From NCBI RefSeq assembly GCF_003231285.1, contig NZ_QKNS01000001.1:1240001-1304000 (forward strand): a DNA stretch of 64,000 bases. Reading direction: 5' to 3'. The DNA is from Hymenobacter sediminis. GTDB taxonomy: Bacteria; Bacteroidota; Bacteroidia; Cytophagales; Hymenobacteraceae. Under the pieces are notes generated by a model. The model worked only from the letters and a program-made list of their open reading frames with translations. It did not search any database and was not told the origin of the DNA. A program made the position numbers and the translations under genes. Positions 1 to 6,017 of the stretch are shown here, one piece after another. Position 1 is the stretch's first letter. The number at the start of each line of letters is the position of its first letter.

Positions 1-350
1 AGCGGCTCAAGATGCCGGTGTTTGGGGTGAACCTGCCCAACCTGTTCGTGTTGACTTACCGGCCCGAGGGTGCCCTGGAGCCCTTTTACATCAACTGCTA
101 TAACCGCGGCCTGGTGCTCTCGCGCACTGATATTGAGCATTACATCGGCCAGCTCAACCTTACGCCCAACGAAATATTCTTTGAGCCCTGCTCGCACATT
201 GATATTGTACGGCGGGCCTTGCGCAACCTGCAACTCAGCTTTGAGAAACTGCAGGAACCAGCCAAAGCCCTAGAGGTAGGCCAGCTCCTGGCCATCCTGA
301 CCAACGAGTCAGAGGCAACCGATGGAAGCTCAGAGCCGAGTGAGGAATAA
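1..350 (+). CDS. SirB1-like transglutaminase-fold protein, C-terminal part
   Basis: Partial gene entering from the left edge; the frame is open from base 3 and an internal ATG at 12 is probably not the start. The visible part carries a GVNLPNLFVLTY segment and then a helical stretch (IVRRALRNLQLSFEKL), which match the end of the SirB1/YchA transglutaminase-like family: a core strand with the GVNLP-HF type motif, then TPR-like helices ending in LLAIL. The protein ends in a Glu/Ser-rich tail. Bacterial members are usually about 270-300 residues, so over half is missing. The biochemical role of the family is poorly defined. It converges with the redoxin gene across a strong hairpin at 364-408. 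Confidence 0.7.
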   Translation, partial: RLKMPVFGVNLPNLFVLTYRPEGALEPFYINCYNRGLVLSRTDIEHYIGQLNLTPNEIFFEPCSHIDIVRRALRNLQLSFEKLQEPAKALEVGQLLAILTNESEATDGSSEPSEE

Positions 351-363
351 GCAGACTCCTGAA

Positions 364-408
364 AAAAAGCGGAGCCGCTGATGTGCATCATCAGCGGCTC
401 CGCTTTTT
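364..408. terminator. Bidirectional terminator hairpin, 20-bp perfect stem
   Basis: Arms 364-383 and 389-408 are perfectly complementary with a 5-nt loop. The stem begins with five A and ends with five T, so it serves both the SirB1-like gene (+) and the redoxin gene (-), which converge here. Confidence 0.9.
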
Positions 409-464
409 ATTGTCCTGAGCTGTCAGAAACAAGCAAAGGCCAGTGGCTCAGAGGCGAATACGCC

Positions 465-1076
465 TTAAAACCGCTTGATCAGGCAGCCGGCCGCACGCTT
501 TTCTGCTACGCCTACCGGCCGGCCGGCCAGCAGGTTATTGAGGGCATCGGCCAGGTAGTGCTCTTTGGCGTAGCCTTCTACCTGTGGGTTGTCATCGATG
601 GCGCCTTTATAACGCACGGCAAAGCTGCCCCCTACGGGCTGCAGCACAACTACCTCGGGCGTTTTCGTGGCTCCGAGCAGCGTGCTTACCTTCTGGCCTT
701 CGTCGGTGAGTAGGGGTAGCGCCGCGCCGCCGGTTGTTTTGATTTTGAGCTTTTCAGCATCCCCCGCGTCGGCGCTAGCTTCCAGGTTGATGGGTGCGTT
801 CACGAACAGAAACTGCACACCCTTGCCGCTGTATTCAGTGTTCAGTGCGTTCAGGCGGCTTTCATAGAGCTTAGAGAAGGCGCAGGAAGGGTTTACAAAA
901 ACCACCACTACGGCCTTGTTAGTGGCGTAGCTTTTCAGGGCTACCTCGGTGTTTGCGCTGTTTTTCAAACTGAAATCAGACACGGAGCGGCTACCCTGCG
1001 CGCGGGCCACGCTCACCGCAACGGTGCAAAAAAGCAAGGCGGCAGCAGCAACAATAGAAATGCGGCGGAGGGACAT
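465..1076 (-). CDS. Secreted redoxin (peroxiredoxin-like, thioredoxin fold)
   Basis: 203 residues from the ATG at 1076; an in-frame codon at 1109 would only add 11 residues ahead of the signal peptide. Residues 1-27 form a signal peptide ending ARAQ, so the protein is periplasmic or membrane-exported. The thioredoxin fold follows: VVVVFVNPSC with Cys65 at the active site, a cis-proline (KTP, about 140) and a C-terminal AAGC with Cys198. The site is C-x-x-S rather than CxxC. Cys65 and Cys198 could form the peroxidatic/resolving pair, as in the peroxiredoxin-like-1 group, whose members end in a similar GCxIKW motif. Likely a thiol peroxidase or reductase; substrate unknown. Confidence 0.75.
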   Translation of the reverse strand: MSLRRISIVAAAALLFCTVAVSVARAQGSRSVSDFSLKNSANTEVALKSYATNKAVVVVFVNPSCAFSKLYESRLNALNTEYSGKGVQFLFVNAPINLEASADAGDAEKLKIKTTGGAALPLLTDEGQKVSTLLGATKTPEVVVLQPVGGSFAVRYKGAIDDNPQVEGYAKEHYLADALNNLLAGRPVGVAEKRAAGCLIKRF

Positions 1077-1152
1077 GAAAAGTGAGTTAGTGAAATGATG
1101 GTTGAGCAAGTCAAAGTAGATACCCGTGCATAGGCACAGCTAGCAAACTCAC

Positions 1153-1800
1153 TTAATCACCAAGGGCGTAAGTTAAGACGTAGTCGGGATTTGGGCGCAG
1201 GTAGTGAATCTGGTGTTGGCTGCGGGAGTTTTCGAGGAGCAGGTGTCCCGTCAAAACACCAGCCTCCCGCAGCTCAAACGGATTGAGCAGTAACTGCTCT
1301 TTAAACACCAGGCCCCGGCGACTATGCAGCTTGTAGAGCGTCTCCTTGGCACTCCAATAGAGACAATATTTTGCTGTTTCGTTGCCGGCGTTGGCCTGCT
1401 CCGCTTCCGATAGAAACCGGCGAGCCAACTGTTGCGCTTTGGAACGTACCTGTTCAATATCTATGCCAACCGCAGCTTGCGTAGAAAGTAAACCGGCCAC
1501 CCACTCGCCGGAGTGCGAGAGAGATACGCCTACGGCGGGCAGCTCCGGGAAGTAGGGGCGACCATTGGGGTCGTTGTGCAGGGTAGCGGGCGTGTCGTTT
1601 AGTTCGCGCAGCAGATGGTGGGCCAGCACCCGCCCAGCCAGCCACTGCCGGGCCCGCAGTTCGTCGCGGCCATCGGGGTAGCGGGCTAGGTAGTGGGCTT
1701 GCGCTGGTAACAGGGGCCACAGCTCCTCAAGGACTTCAGTGAGGTGCCAGAGGCCCAGCACGCAGGTTTGGGAGACGGGAGAAAGCGAATGGAGGGGCAA
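1153..1800 (-). CDS. 4'-phosphopantetheinyl transferase, Sfp type
   Basis: 215 residues, starting at a TTG (1800); no better in-frame ATG exists. It transfers the phosphopantetheine arm of CoA to a serine on acyl or peptidyl carrier proteins. The Sfp/AcpT signature is complete: NGRP at 79-82, a SLSHS block near 93-97, the metal-binding GIDIE at 112-116 (Asp114, Glu116) and WSAKETLYK at 149-157 (Glu153). The length is normal for the two-domain pseudo-dimer form. No biosynthetic cluster lies beside it, so it may be the general activating enzyme or serve a distant cluster. Confidence 0.92.
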   Translation of the reverse strand: MPLHSLSPVSQTCVLGLWHLTEVLEELWPLLPAQAHYLARYPDGRDELRARQWLAGRVLAHHLLRELNDTPATLHNDPNGRPYFPELPAVGVSLSHSGEWVAGLLSTQAAVGIDIEQVRSKAQQLARRFLSEAEQANAGNETAKYCLYWSAKETLYKLHSRRGLVFKEQLLLNPFELREAGVLTGHLLLENSRSQHQIHYLRPNPDYVLTYALGD

Positions 1801-1856
1801 GCGGTGAAGGTGTAGATGAGCGAATAAGTGAAGGTACGTCTGCCTGATAAAATCGT

Positions 1857-1903
1857 CATTCTAAGCGAAGGAAGAAGCCTGAGTTCTTTGGTAGCAGTTG
1901 CCC
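1857..1903. repeat. Possible remnant of a dispersed palindromic element
   Basis: The stretch starting GTCATTCTAAGCGAAGGA resembles one arm of the palindromic elements at 26096 and 30114, but I see no matching second arm. Probably a decayed copy. Confidence 0.3.
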
Positions 1904-1975
1904 CGAGCTCCTTGCGTAGTAGATGGGGTAGGGCTGGTTGAGAGGCAGAACTACGCCTGGGTATTGTTCCGACGG

Positions 1976-1983
1976 TATCTTTG
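1976..1983 (+). promoter_or_regulatory. -7 promoter box TATCTTTG
   Basis: Exact match to the Bacteroidota -7 consensus TAnnTTTG. No convincing -33 TTG is seen at the usual 17-23 nt spacing. Transcription from here would begin near 1989 and would exclude the upstream TTG at 1938 as the start of the WD40 gene. Confidence 0.45.
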
Positions 1984-2015
1984 CGCACTCATCCACTCAT
2001 TTATTCCATTACCGC

Positions 2016-2942
2016 TTGTCTTCCCGCCCTCAGGTCCAGAAACTTGCTACCCTCACCGGCCACCGCGACTGTGTGTACGCGCTGACGGGCACGCCGGGGC
2101 AAGACGTATTTTATTCGGCCGGGGCTGATGGGATGGTAGCGGCTTGGAGTGCAGAGGTGCCCGAGCAGGATGGGGAGTTAGTGGCCAAAGTTGAAAACTC
2201 GGTATATGCCTTGCTGCATCTGCCGCAGCGCAATTTGCTGGTGCTGGGCCATAATTTTCAGGGCATTCAGGCCATTGATCTGGCCCAGAAAAAGCTGGCT
2301 TACGCCACCGCCCTGCCCGCGGCCGCTATTTTCGATATCGCCTATTCTGAAGCCCAACAGCGCCTCTACGTTGCCCTCGGCGATGGCACCCTGGCCGTTT
2401 TGCGTGCCGCCGATTTTAAGGTGGAAACCTTGGTGCGCCTCTCCGAAAAAAGCCTGCGCTGCCTGGCTCTGCACGAGGAGCGTGGGGAACTAGCCGTAGG
2501 TGGCTCCGATTGGCAGGTGCGCATTCTGGATGCTGCATCATTACAGGTGAAGCACGTTATTGAGGGCGCTACCAACTCTGTGTTCACCGCCACCTATTCG
2601 CCCGACGGGCGCTACCTGCTCACGGCCGGCCGCGATGCGCACTTGCGCATTTGGGAGGTAGCGGCGGGTTATCGGGAGCACCGTAGCATTGTGGCCCACA
2701 TGTTTACCATCAACCACCTGGCTTTTTCGCCTGATGGCGCTCTGCTGGCTACCTGCAGCATGGATAAGAGCATTAAGCTTTGGGATGCCCGCTCCTGGGA
2801 ACTGCTGCGGGTGGTAGACCGCGCCCGCCACGCTGGCCACGGTACGTCTGTAAACAAGTTATTTTGGCCGGGAAGGCAGAATAGGCTAGTTTCGTGTAGC
2901 GACGACCGCAGCCTTGCGGTGTGGCAGATTGGTATAGAGTAG
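2016..2942 (+). CDS. WD40-repeat beta-propeller protein
   Basis: 308 residues from the TTG at 2016. The frame is open back to 1938, but the -7 box at 1976-1983 lies inside that extension, so I prefer 2016, just before QVQKLATLTGH. Repeats are easiest to see at the N-terminus (LTGHRDCVYALTG) and the C-terminus (SPDGRYLLTAGRDAHLRIWE, FSPDGALLATCSMDKSIKLW, SCSDDRSLAVWQ), consistent with one propeller of about seven blades. There is no signal peptide, so it is cytoplasmic. WD40 propellers act as protein scaffolds; the partner cannot be told from sequence. The next gene, divIVA, is on the same strand about 100 bp downstream. Confidence 0.85.
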   Translation: MSSRPQVQKLATLTGHRDCVYALTGTPGQDVFYSAGADGMVAAWSAEVPEQDGELVAKVENSVYALLHLPQRNLLVLGHNFQGIQAIDLAQKKLAYATALPAAAIFDIAYSEAQQRLYVALGDGTLAVLRAADFKVETLVRLSEKSLRCLALHEERGELAVGGSDWQVRILDAASLQVKHVIEGATNSVFTATYSPDGRYLLTAGRDAHLRIWEVAAGYREHRSIVAHMFTINHLAFSPDGALLATCSMDKSIKLWDARSWELLRVVDRARHAGHGTSVNKLFWPGRQNRLVSCSDDRSLAVWQIGIE

Positions 2943-3046
2943 TTGGGAATAGGTAGTAAAACCGCCGTTGTGGCCCTGTTATCGGGTAATTCTACGGCGT
3001 ACCCTTCCGCCGCTCGTTGCCTACCACCTAATACCCGGTACTACCC

Positions 3047-4096
3047 ATGAAAATCAGCGCCCTCGATATCCGGCAGAAAACCTTTGAAAAAGCCTTTCGG
3101 GGATTAGACAAGGACGAAGTACAAGCCTTTTTGCTGACGCTTTCCCAGCAGTGGGAGCGGATGGGAGACGAAAACCGGGAGCTGCGCCTTAAACTCGACC
3201 ACGCCACCCAGGAGGTACAGAAGATGCGAGAGGTAGAAACCAGCCTCTACCGCACCCTGAAAACCGCCGAAGACACCGGCAACAGCATTACAGAGCAGGC
3301 CCAGCGTGACGCCCAGCTGCGCATCCGTGAGGCTCAGCTGCAGGCCGAGCAACTCCTGGCCGATGCCCGCCAGAAAGCCCGCAGTGTGGTAGATGATGCT
3401 TACCAGCAGGCCGAGCGCACCCTGGCCGACATGCAGAAGGAAGTGAATGGCTTGGGCCAAGAGTGCCAGCGCCTGGAAAGCCTCCTGGATGGCCTCACCC
3501 GCGACTTGCACCGCCTGGCCTCCGATGCTCTCGATAAAGTGGAAAAGGCCCGTTCCCGTCCGAAAACCAGTACGGCGGCCATCCTTTCGCGGGCCGCGAG
3601 CGTAAAAGTGAATCGTCCGCACACTCCTGCCGACGACTCACCTAAACCCGACGCTACCATGTACGTTTCCACTGCCTCTACCTCGTCTGTTGCCGCAGTT
3701 GCCGGCGGCTCTGCAGCTTCTTTTGCCGAGCCAGTAGCGGCCCCAGCGCGTACTGCCGCCCCAGCCGAGAAACCCGCTACCACCGGCTATAACCCCAAAC
3801 CCGGTCAGCAGCCCGACCCCGGTGCCCCGGCCCAACAGCCCGGTCCCGAGATTGAGCGCCCTGGCAACCCCGGCGAGAATCCTGGCATTTCTCCTGCTCC
3901 CCATGTTGAGCCCCCAAGCCCTTCGCGCGTGCCCGACCCCGGCGCGCCGCAGGTTGAGCCCACGGCGCCGGATATTCAGCCCATCGGCCCCGGCCACCCC
4001 GAAATCAACCAGCCGGCACCCGTTACGCATCCGGGCCAGCCTAGCTTCGCTACTGCCGCTTCTCTCGGTGAAAAGTCATTTTTCGATGAGTTGTAA
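3047..4096 (+). CDS. DivIVA-domain coiled-coil protein with proline-rich tail
   Basis: 349 residues. Residues 1-60 match the DivIVA/GpsB N-terminal domain (MKISALDIRQKTFEKAFRGL, then a VQAFL motif), which in Gram-positive bacteria binds curved membrane and organises division or polar growth. A long coiled coil rich in Gln, Glu and Arg follows to about residue 185. Residues 185-335 are low-complexity Pro/Ala/Thr and look disordered, and the protein ends in a separate short segment, GEKSFFDEL. DivIVA proteins do occur in Bacteroidota, where their role is less clear; a cell-shape or division scaffold is an inference. A hairpin at 4124-4153 follows and folB is the next gene. Confidence 0.85.
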   Translation: MKISALDIRQKTFEKAFRGLDKDEVQAFLLTLSQQWERMGDENRELRLKLDHATQEVQKMREVETSLYRTLKTAEDTGNSITEQAQRDAQLRIREAQLQAEQLLADARQKARSVVDDAYQQAERTLADMQKEVNGLGQECQRLESLLDGLTRDLHRLASDALDKVEKARSRPKTSTAAILSRAASVKVNRPHTPADDSPKPDATMYVSTASTSSVAAVAGGSAASFAEPVAAPARTAAPAEKPATTGYNPKPGQQPDPGAPAQQPGPEIERPGNPGENPGISPAPHVEPPSPSRVPDPGAPQVEPTAPDIQPIGPGHPEINQPAPVTHPGQPSFATAASLGEKSFFDEL

Positions 4097-4123
4097 GCCT
4101 TTGTTGCTACCTCTCTTCTACAC

Positions 4124-4153
4124 ACAAAGCCTACCTTTCGGGGTGGGCTTTGT
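4124..4153 (+). terminator. Terminator after the divIVA-type gene
   Basis: Arms 4124-4135 and 4142-4153 pair over 12 bp with one G-U wobble; the right side continues TGTTT. Confidence 0.65.
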
Positions 4154-4271
4154 TGTTTAAAGGAATAAAGCCTTGGGCTGGCTTCTGTTGATGAAAGCCC
4201 TACCCCCGATGTGCAAGCCAAATCCCTTGCACGCATTTTAACCACCCACCACCTCACCCTACTTTATACAC

Positions 4272-4628
4272 ATGGGCCAGATTGCACTGGAAGGCATGGA
4301 GTTTTTCGCCTTTCACGGATACTACGACGAGGAACAGAAAATTGGCAACAAGTATGGCATCGACCTCTACATTGATACCGATTTGCACGCGGCCGGCGCC
4401 TCCGATCAGCTGCGCGAAACGGTTAACTACGAAGTGCTTTATCGGGTAGTAGCTGAGGAAATGCGGGCCCCGGCCCGCTTGCTGGAACACCTGGGCCACC
4501 GCGTCATGGACCGGGTGCTGGAAGAGTTTCCCTACATCGAGGGGGTGCGGGTAAGCGTTTCAAAGTTTAACCCACCGCTGGGCGGCATCTGCCACCGCGC
4601 CCGCATTACCCTGGAGCGCCGCCGCTAA
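4272..4628 (+). CDS. folB: Dihydroneopterin aldolase
   Basis: 118 residues, the usual FolB size. The enzyme cleaves 7,8-dihydroneopterin to 6-hydroxymethyl-7,8-dihydropterin and glycolaldehyde in folate synthesis. Visible family motifs are FHGYYDEE (14-21), VNYE with Tyr53 (51-54), LLEHLGHRVMD with the pterin-anchoring Glu72, and VSKFNPP with the catalytic Lys98. The start ATG directly precedes GQIALEGMEFFAFHG, the normal family N-terminus. No other folate genes are next to it. Confidence 0.93.
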   Translation: MGQIALEGMEFFAFHGYYDEEQKIGNKYGIDLYIDTDLHAAGASDQLRETVNYEVLYRVVAEEMRAPARLLEHLGHRVMDRVLEEFPYIEGVRVSVSKFNPPLGGICHRARITLERRR

Positions 4629-4636
4629 CCTCCCTA

Positions 4637-4671
4637 CCCCCGGTCCGGCCCTGAAAGCGTCCGGCCGGGGG
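4637..4671. terminator. GC-rich hairpin between convergent genes
   Basis: CCCCCGG (4637-4643) pairs with CCGGGGG (4665-4671), and an inner CCGG/CCGG pair adds to the stem. There is no T run on either side, so termination is only inferred from its place between folB and the HEAT-like gene. Confidence 0.4.
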
Positions 4672-4690
4672 CAACAGGTAGGGGCATTGC

Positions 4691-5350
4691 CTAGGCTCTG
4701 CTATCAGGGCCGGTGACTTTCCTGATTTCAGCTAGCAGGAGCTCCTGGGCGCGCCGAAAATCCCGGGGGCGTTTGTCGCTGATAATGTTGGCGAAAATTG
4801 GATCCTCGCGTAAGCTGTTCAGGTCGTCGGCCAAGCCAGGTACGCCGTGGATGTTCCGGGCCGCCTGCAGAGCGTGGTACCGGACCAGGTAATCGGGGTG
4901 GGTTAGCAGGTTGATAATGCGTTGAACGATGTCCGCATTCAGTTGCGCGTGGGTGTAGTAATAGCCCAACCCCGTCAGCACATCAATAAGGGATTGTGTA
5001 TCCGGAGCTTCGAGCACCCGCGCTACCCGCTGTAAATCAAGTTGGGTAGAGTCAATCTGGCTGATGGCTTGCAGCACGTAGTTCGCCGCGTTAGGCATGT
5101 AGCTGTTTAGGGCAGGTAGAGCCGGGCGGTGCCGCAAGTACGCCAGCCCTAGCACAACGCGCGCATCGGCGGGGCCATGCTCCAGGGCCAGAATAAGCTC
5201 AGCGGCGGCCTGCTCTTTCTCCGCTGGTGTCAGCCCGCCAAGCGAGGCGGCTACATCTATAACTGAGTCGAAGCCGTCGTGCCAGGATAGGTAGTTGTCA
5301 ATGGGGCCAAAGAAGGCTTGCCGGAAGGATTCTATAGTAGGGGAGTCCAA
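4691..5350 (-). CDS. HEAT-like helical repeat protein, function unknown
   Basis: 219 residues beginning at a TTG (5350); no usable in-frame ATG lies near it. The sequence is almost wholly helical, with repeated units resembling HEAT/armadillo repeats, for example ARVVLGLAYLRHRPALPAL and LVRYHALQAARNIHGVPGL. There is no signal peptide or membrane segment, so it is probably cytoplasmic. Such folds bind other proteins; no enzymatic motif is visible. It is transcribed divergently from blaI, and its upstream region (5351-5422) adjoins the BlaI operators, so it might share their control. That link is inference only. Confidence 0.65.
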   Translation of the reverse strand: MDSPTIESFRQAFFGPIDNYLSWHDGFDSVIDVAASLGGLTPAEKEQAAAELILALEHGPADARVVLGLAYLRHRPALPALNSYMPNAANYVLQAISQIDSTQLDLQRVARVLEAPDTQSLIDVLTGLGYYYTHAQLNADIVQRIINLLTHPDYLVRYHALQAARNIHGVPGLADDLNSLREDPIFANIISDKRPRDFRRAQELLLAEIRKVTGPDSRA

Positions 5351-5422
5351 AGTAGAAGATATAAGCTGAACAAGGCGGTAAAGCTAGAGTAAGCAATTCA
5401 TTTGCAGGGAGATTAAATATTA

Positions 5423-5438
5423 TACGAAAAAAATCGTA
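5423..5438. promoter_or_regulatory. BlaI-type operator 1 (TACGA-N6-TCGTA)
   Basis: Perfect 5+5 palindrome with a 6-bp centre of A/T. First of three identical-architecture sites upstream of blaI; centre at 5430.5. BlaI/MecI repressors bind as dimers to palindromes of this type. Confidence 0.75.
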
Positions 5439-5441
5439 GAT

Positions 5442-5449
5442 TAAACTTG
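5442..5449 (+). promoter_or_regulatory. Possible -7 box TAAACTTG of the blaI promoter
   Basis: One mismatch from TAnnTTTG. It lies between operators 1 and 2, where a bound repressor would block RNA polymerase. Confidence 0.4.
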
Positions 5450-5453
5450 CTTC

Positions 5454-5469
5454 TACGATATGCTTCGTA
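5454..5469. promoter_or_regulatory. BlaI-type operator 2 (TACGA-N6-TCGTA)
   Basis: Same half-sites and the same 6-bp spacer as operator 1; centre at 5461.5, 31 bp from the first, close to three helical turns. Confidence 0.75.
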
Positions 5470-5480
5470 TATGTTTGATG

Positions 5481-5496
5481 TACGAACTGATTCGTA
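5481..5496. promoter_or_regulatory. BlaI-type operator 3 (TACGA-N6-TCGTA)
   Basis: Same half-sites and spacer; centre at 5488.5, 27 bp from operator 2. The site lies about 100 bp before the blaI ATG. Confidence 0.75.
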
Positions 5497-5597
5497 GGAT
5501 TCGGCTGCCTGCTTTCCGGCGCGAAGGAAACCAACCGCAGGCAACGGCCCTGAATCAGTCAGACGTCTTTTACCTGGTACCGCTTACTTCTTGTGTG

Positions 5598-6017
5598 ATG
5601 AGTAAATCCCCCCTTCCCAAACCTACTGAATCGGAACTGGAAATTTTGCAGGTGCTCTGGCAGCACGGTCCCAGCACGGTTCGGTTCGTGAATGACGAGT
5701 TAAGCCAGAAACGAGAGGTAGGCTACACAACTACCCTCAAGCTGCTGCAGCTGATGCTGGACAAAGGCCTGGTACTGCGCGACGACGAGAGCAAAACCCA
5801 CGTGTACCGCGCGGCGGTGCGGGAAGAGGAAACTCAGGGCCTGCTGCTCGATAAGTTCGTGGAATCGGCATTTGGCGGCTCCGCCATGAAGCTGGTGATG
5901 CAGGCCCTCGGCAACCGTCGCACGTCCCGCGAGGAGCTGGCTCAGATCCGGCGCCTGCTCAACGACATTGAAATCCAGAACGATACTACCCCACCTTCAA
6001 CCGACGAAGCCCCATGA
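5598..6017 (+). CDS. BlaI/MecI/CopY-family transcriptional repressor
   Basis: 139 residues from the ATG at 5598. The frame is open back to 5460, but that extension would translate the operators, so the later ATG is chosen. Residues 8-80 form the winged helix of the family (PTESELEILQVLWQHGPST, then VGYTTTLKLLQLMLDKG as recognition helix); the rest is the dimerisation and protease-sensitive tail. The gene ends ATGA, overlapping the M56 protease start by four bases, so the two are translationally coupled. By analogy with BlaI/BlaR1, a membrane protease signal would inactivate the repressor and release the promoter. The inducing signal here is unknown. Confidence 0.92.
   Translation: MSKSPLPKPTESELEILQVLWQHGPSTVRFVNDELSQKREVGYTTTLKLLQLMLDKGLVLRDDESKTHVYRAAVREEETQGLLLDKFVESAFGGSAMKLVMQALGNRRTSREELAQIRRLLNDIEIQNDTTPPSTDEAP

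Noticed and set aside
381..713. Plus-strand ORF across the terminator and the redoxin gene
   Set aside because: It begins inside the terminator hairpin and overlaps the redoxin gene in antisense.
1938..2015. Extended N-terminus of the WD40 protein from a TTG
   Set aside because: A consensus -7 promoter box lies within it and the residues do not resemble a propeller or signal peptide.
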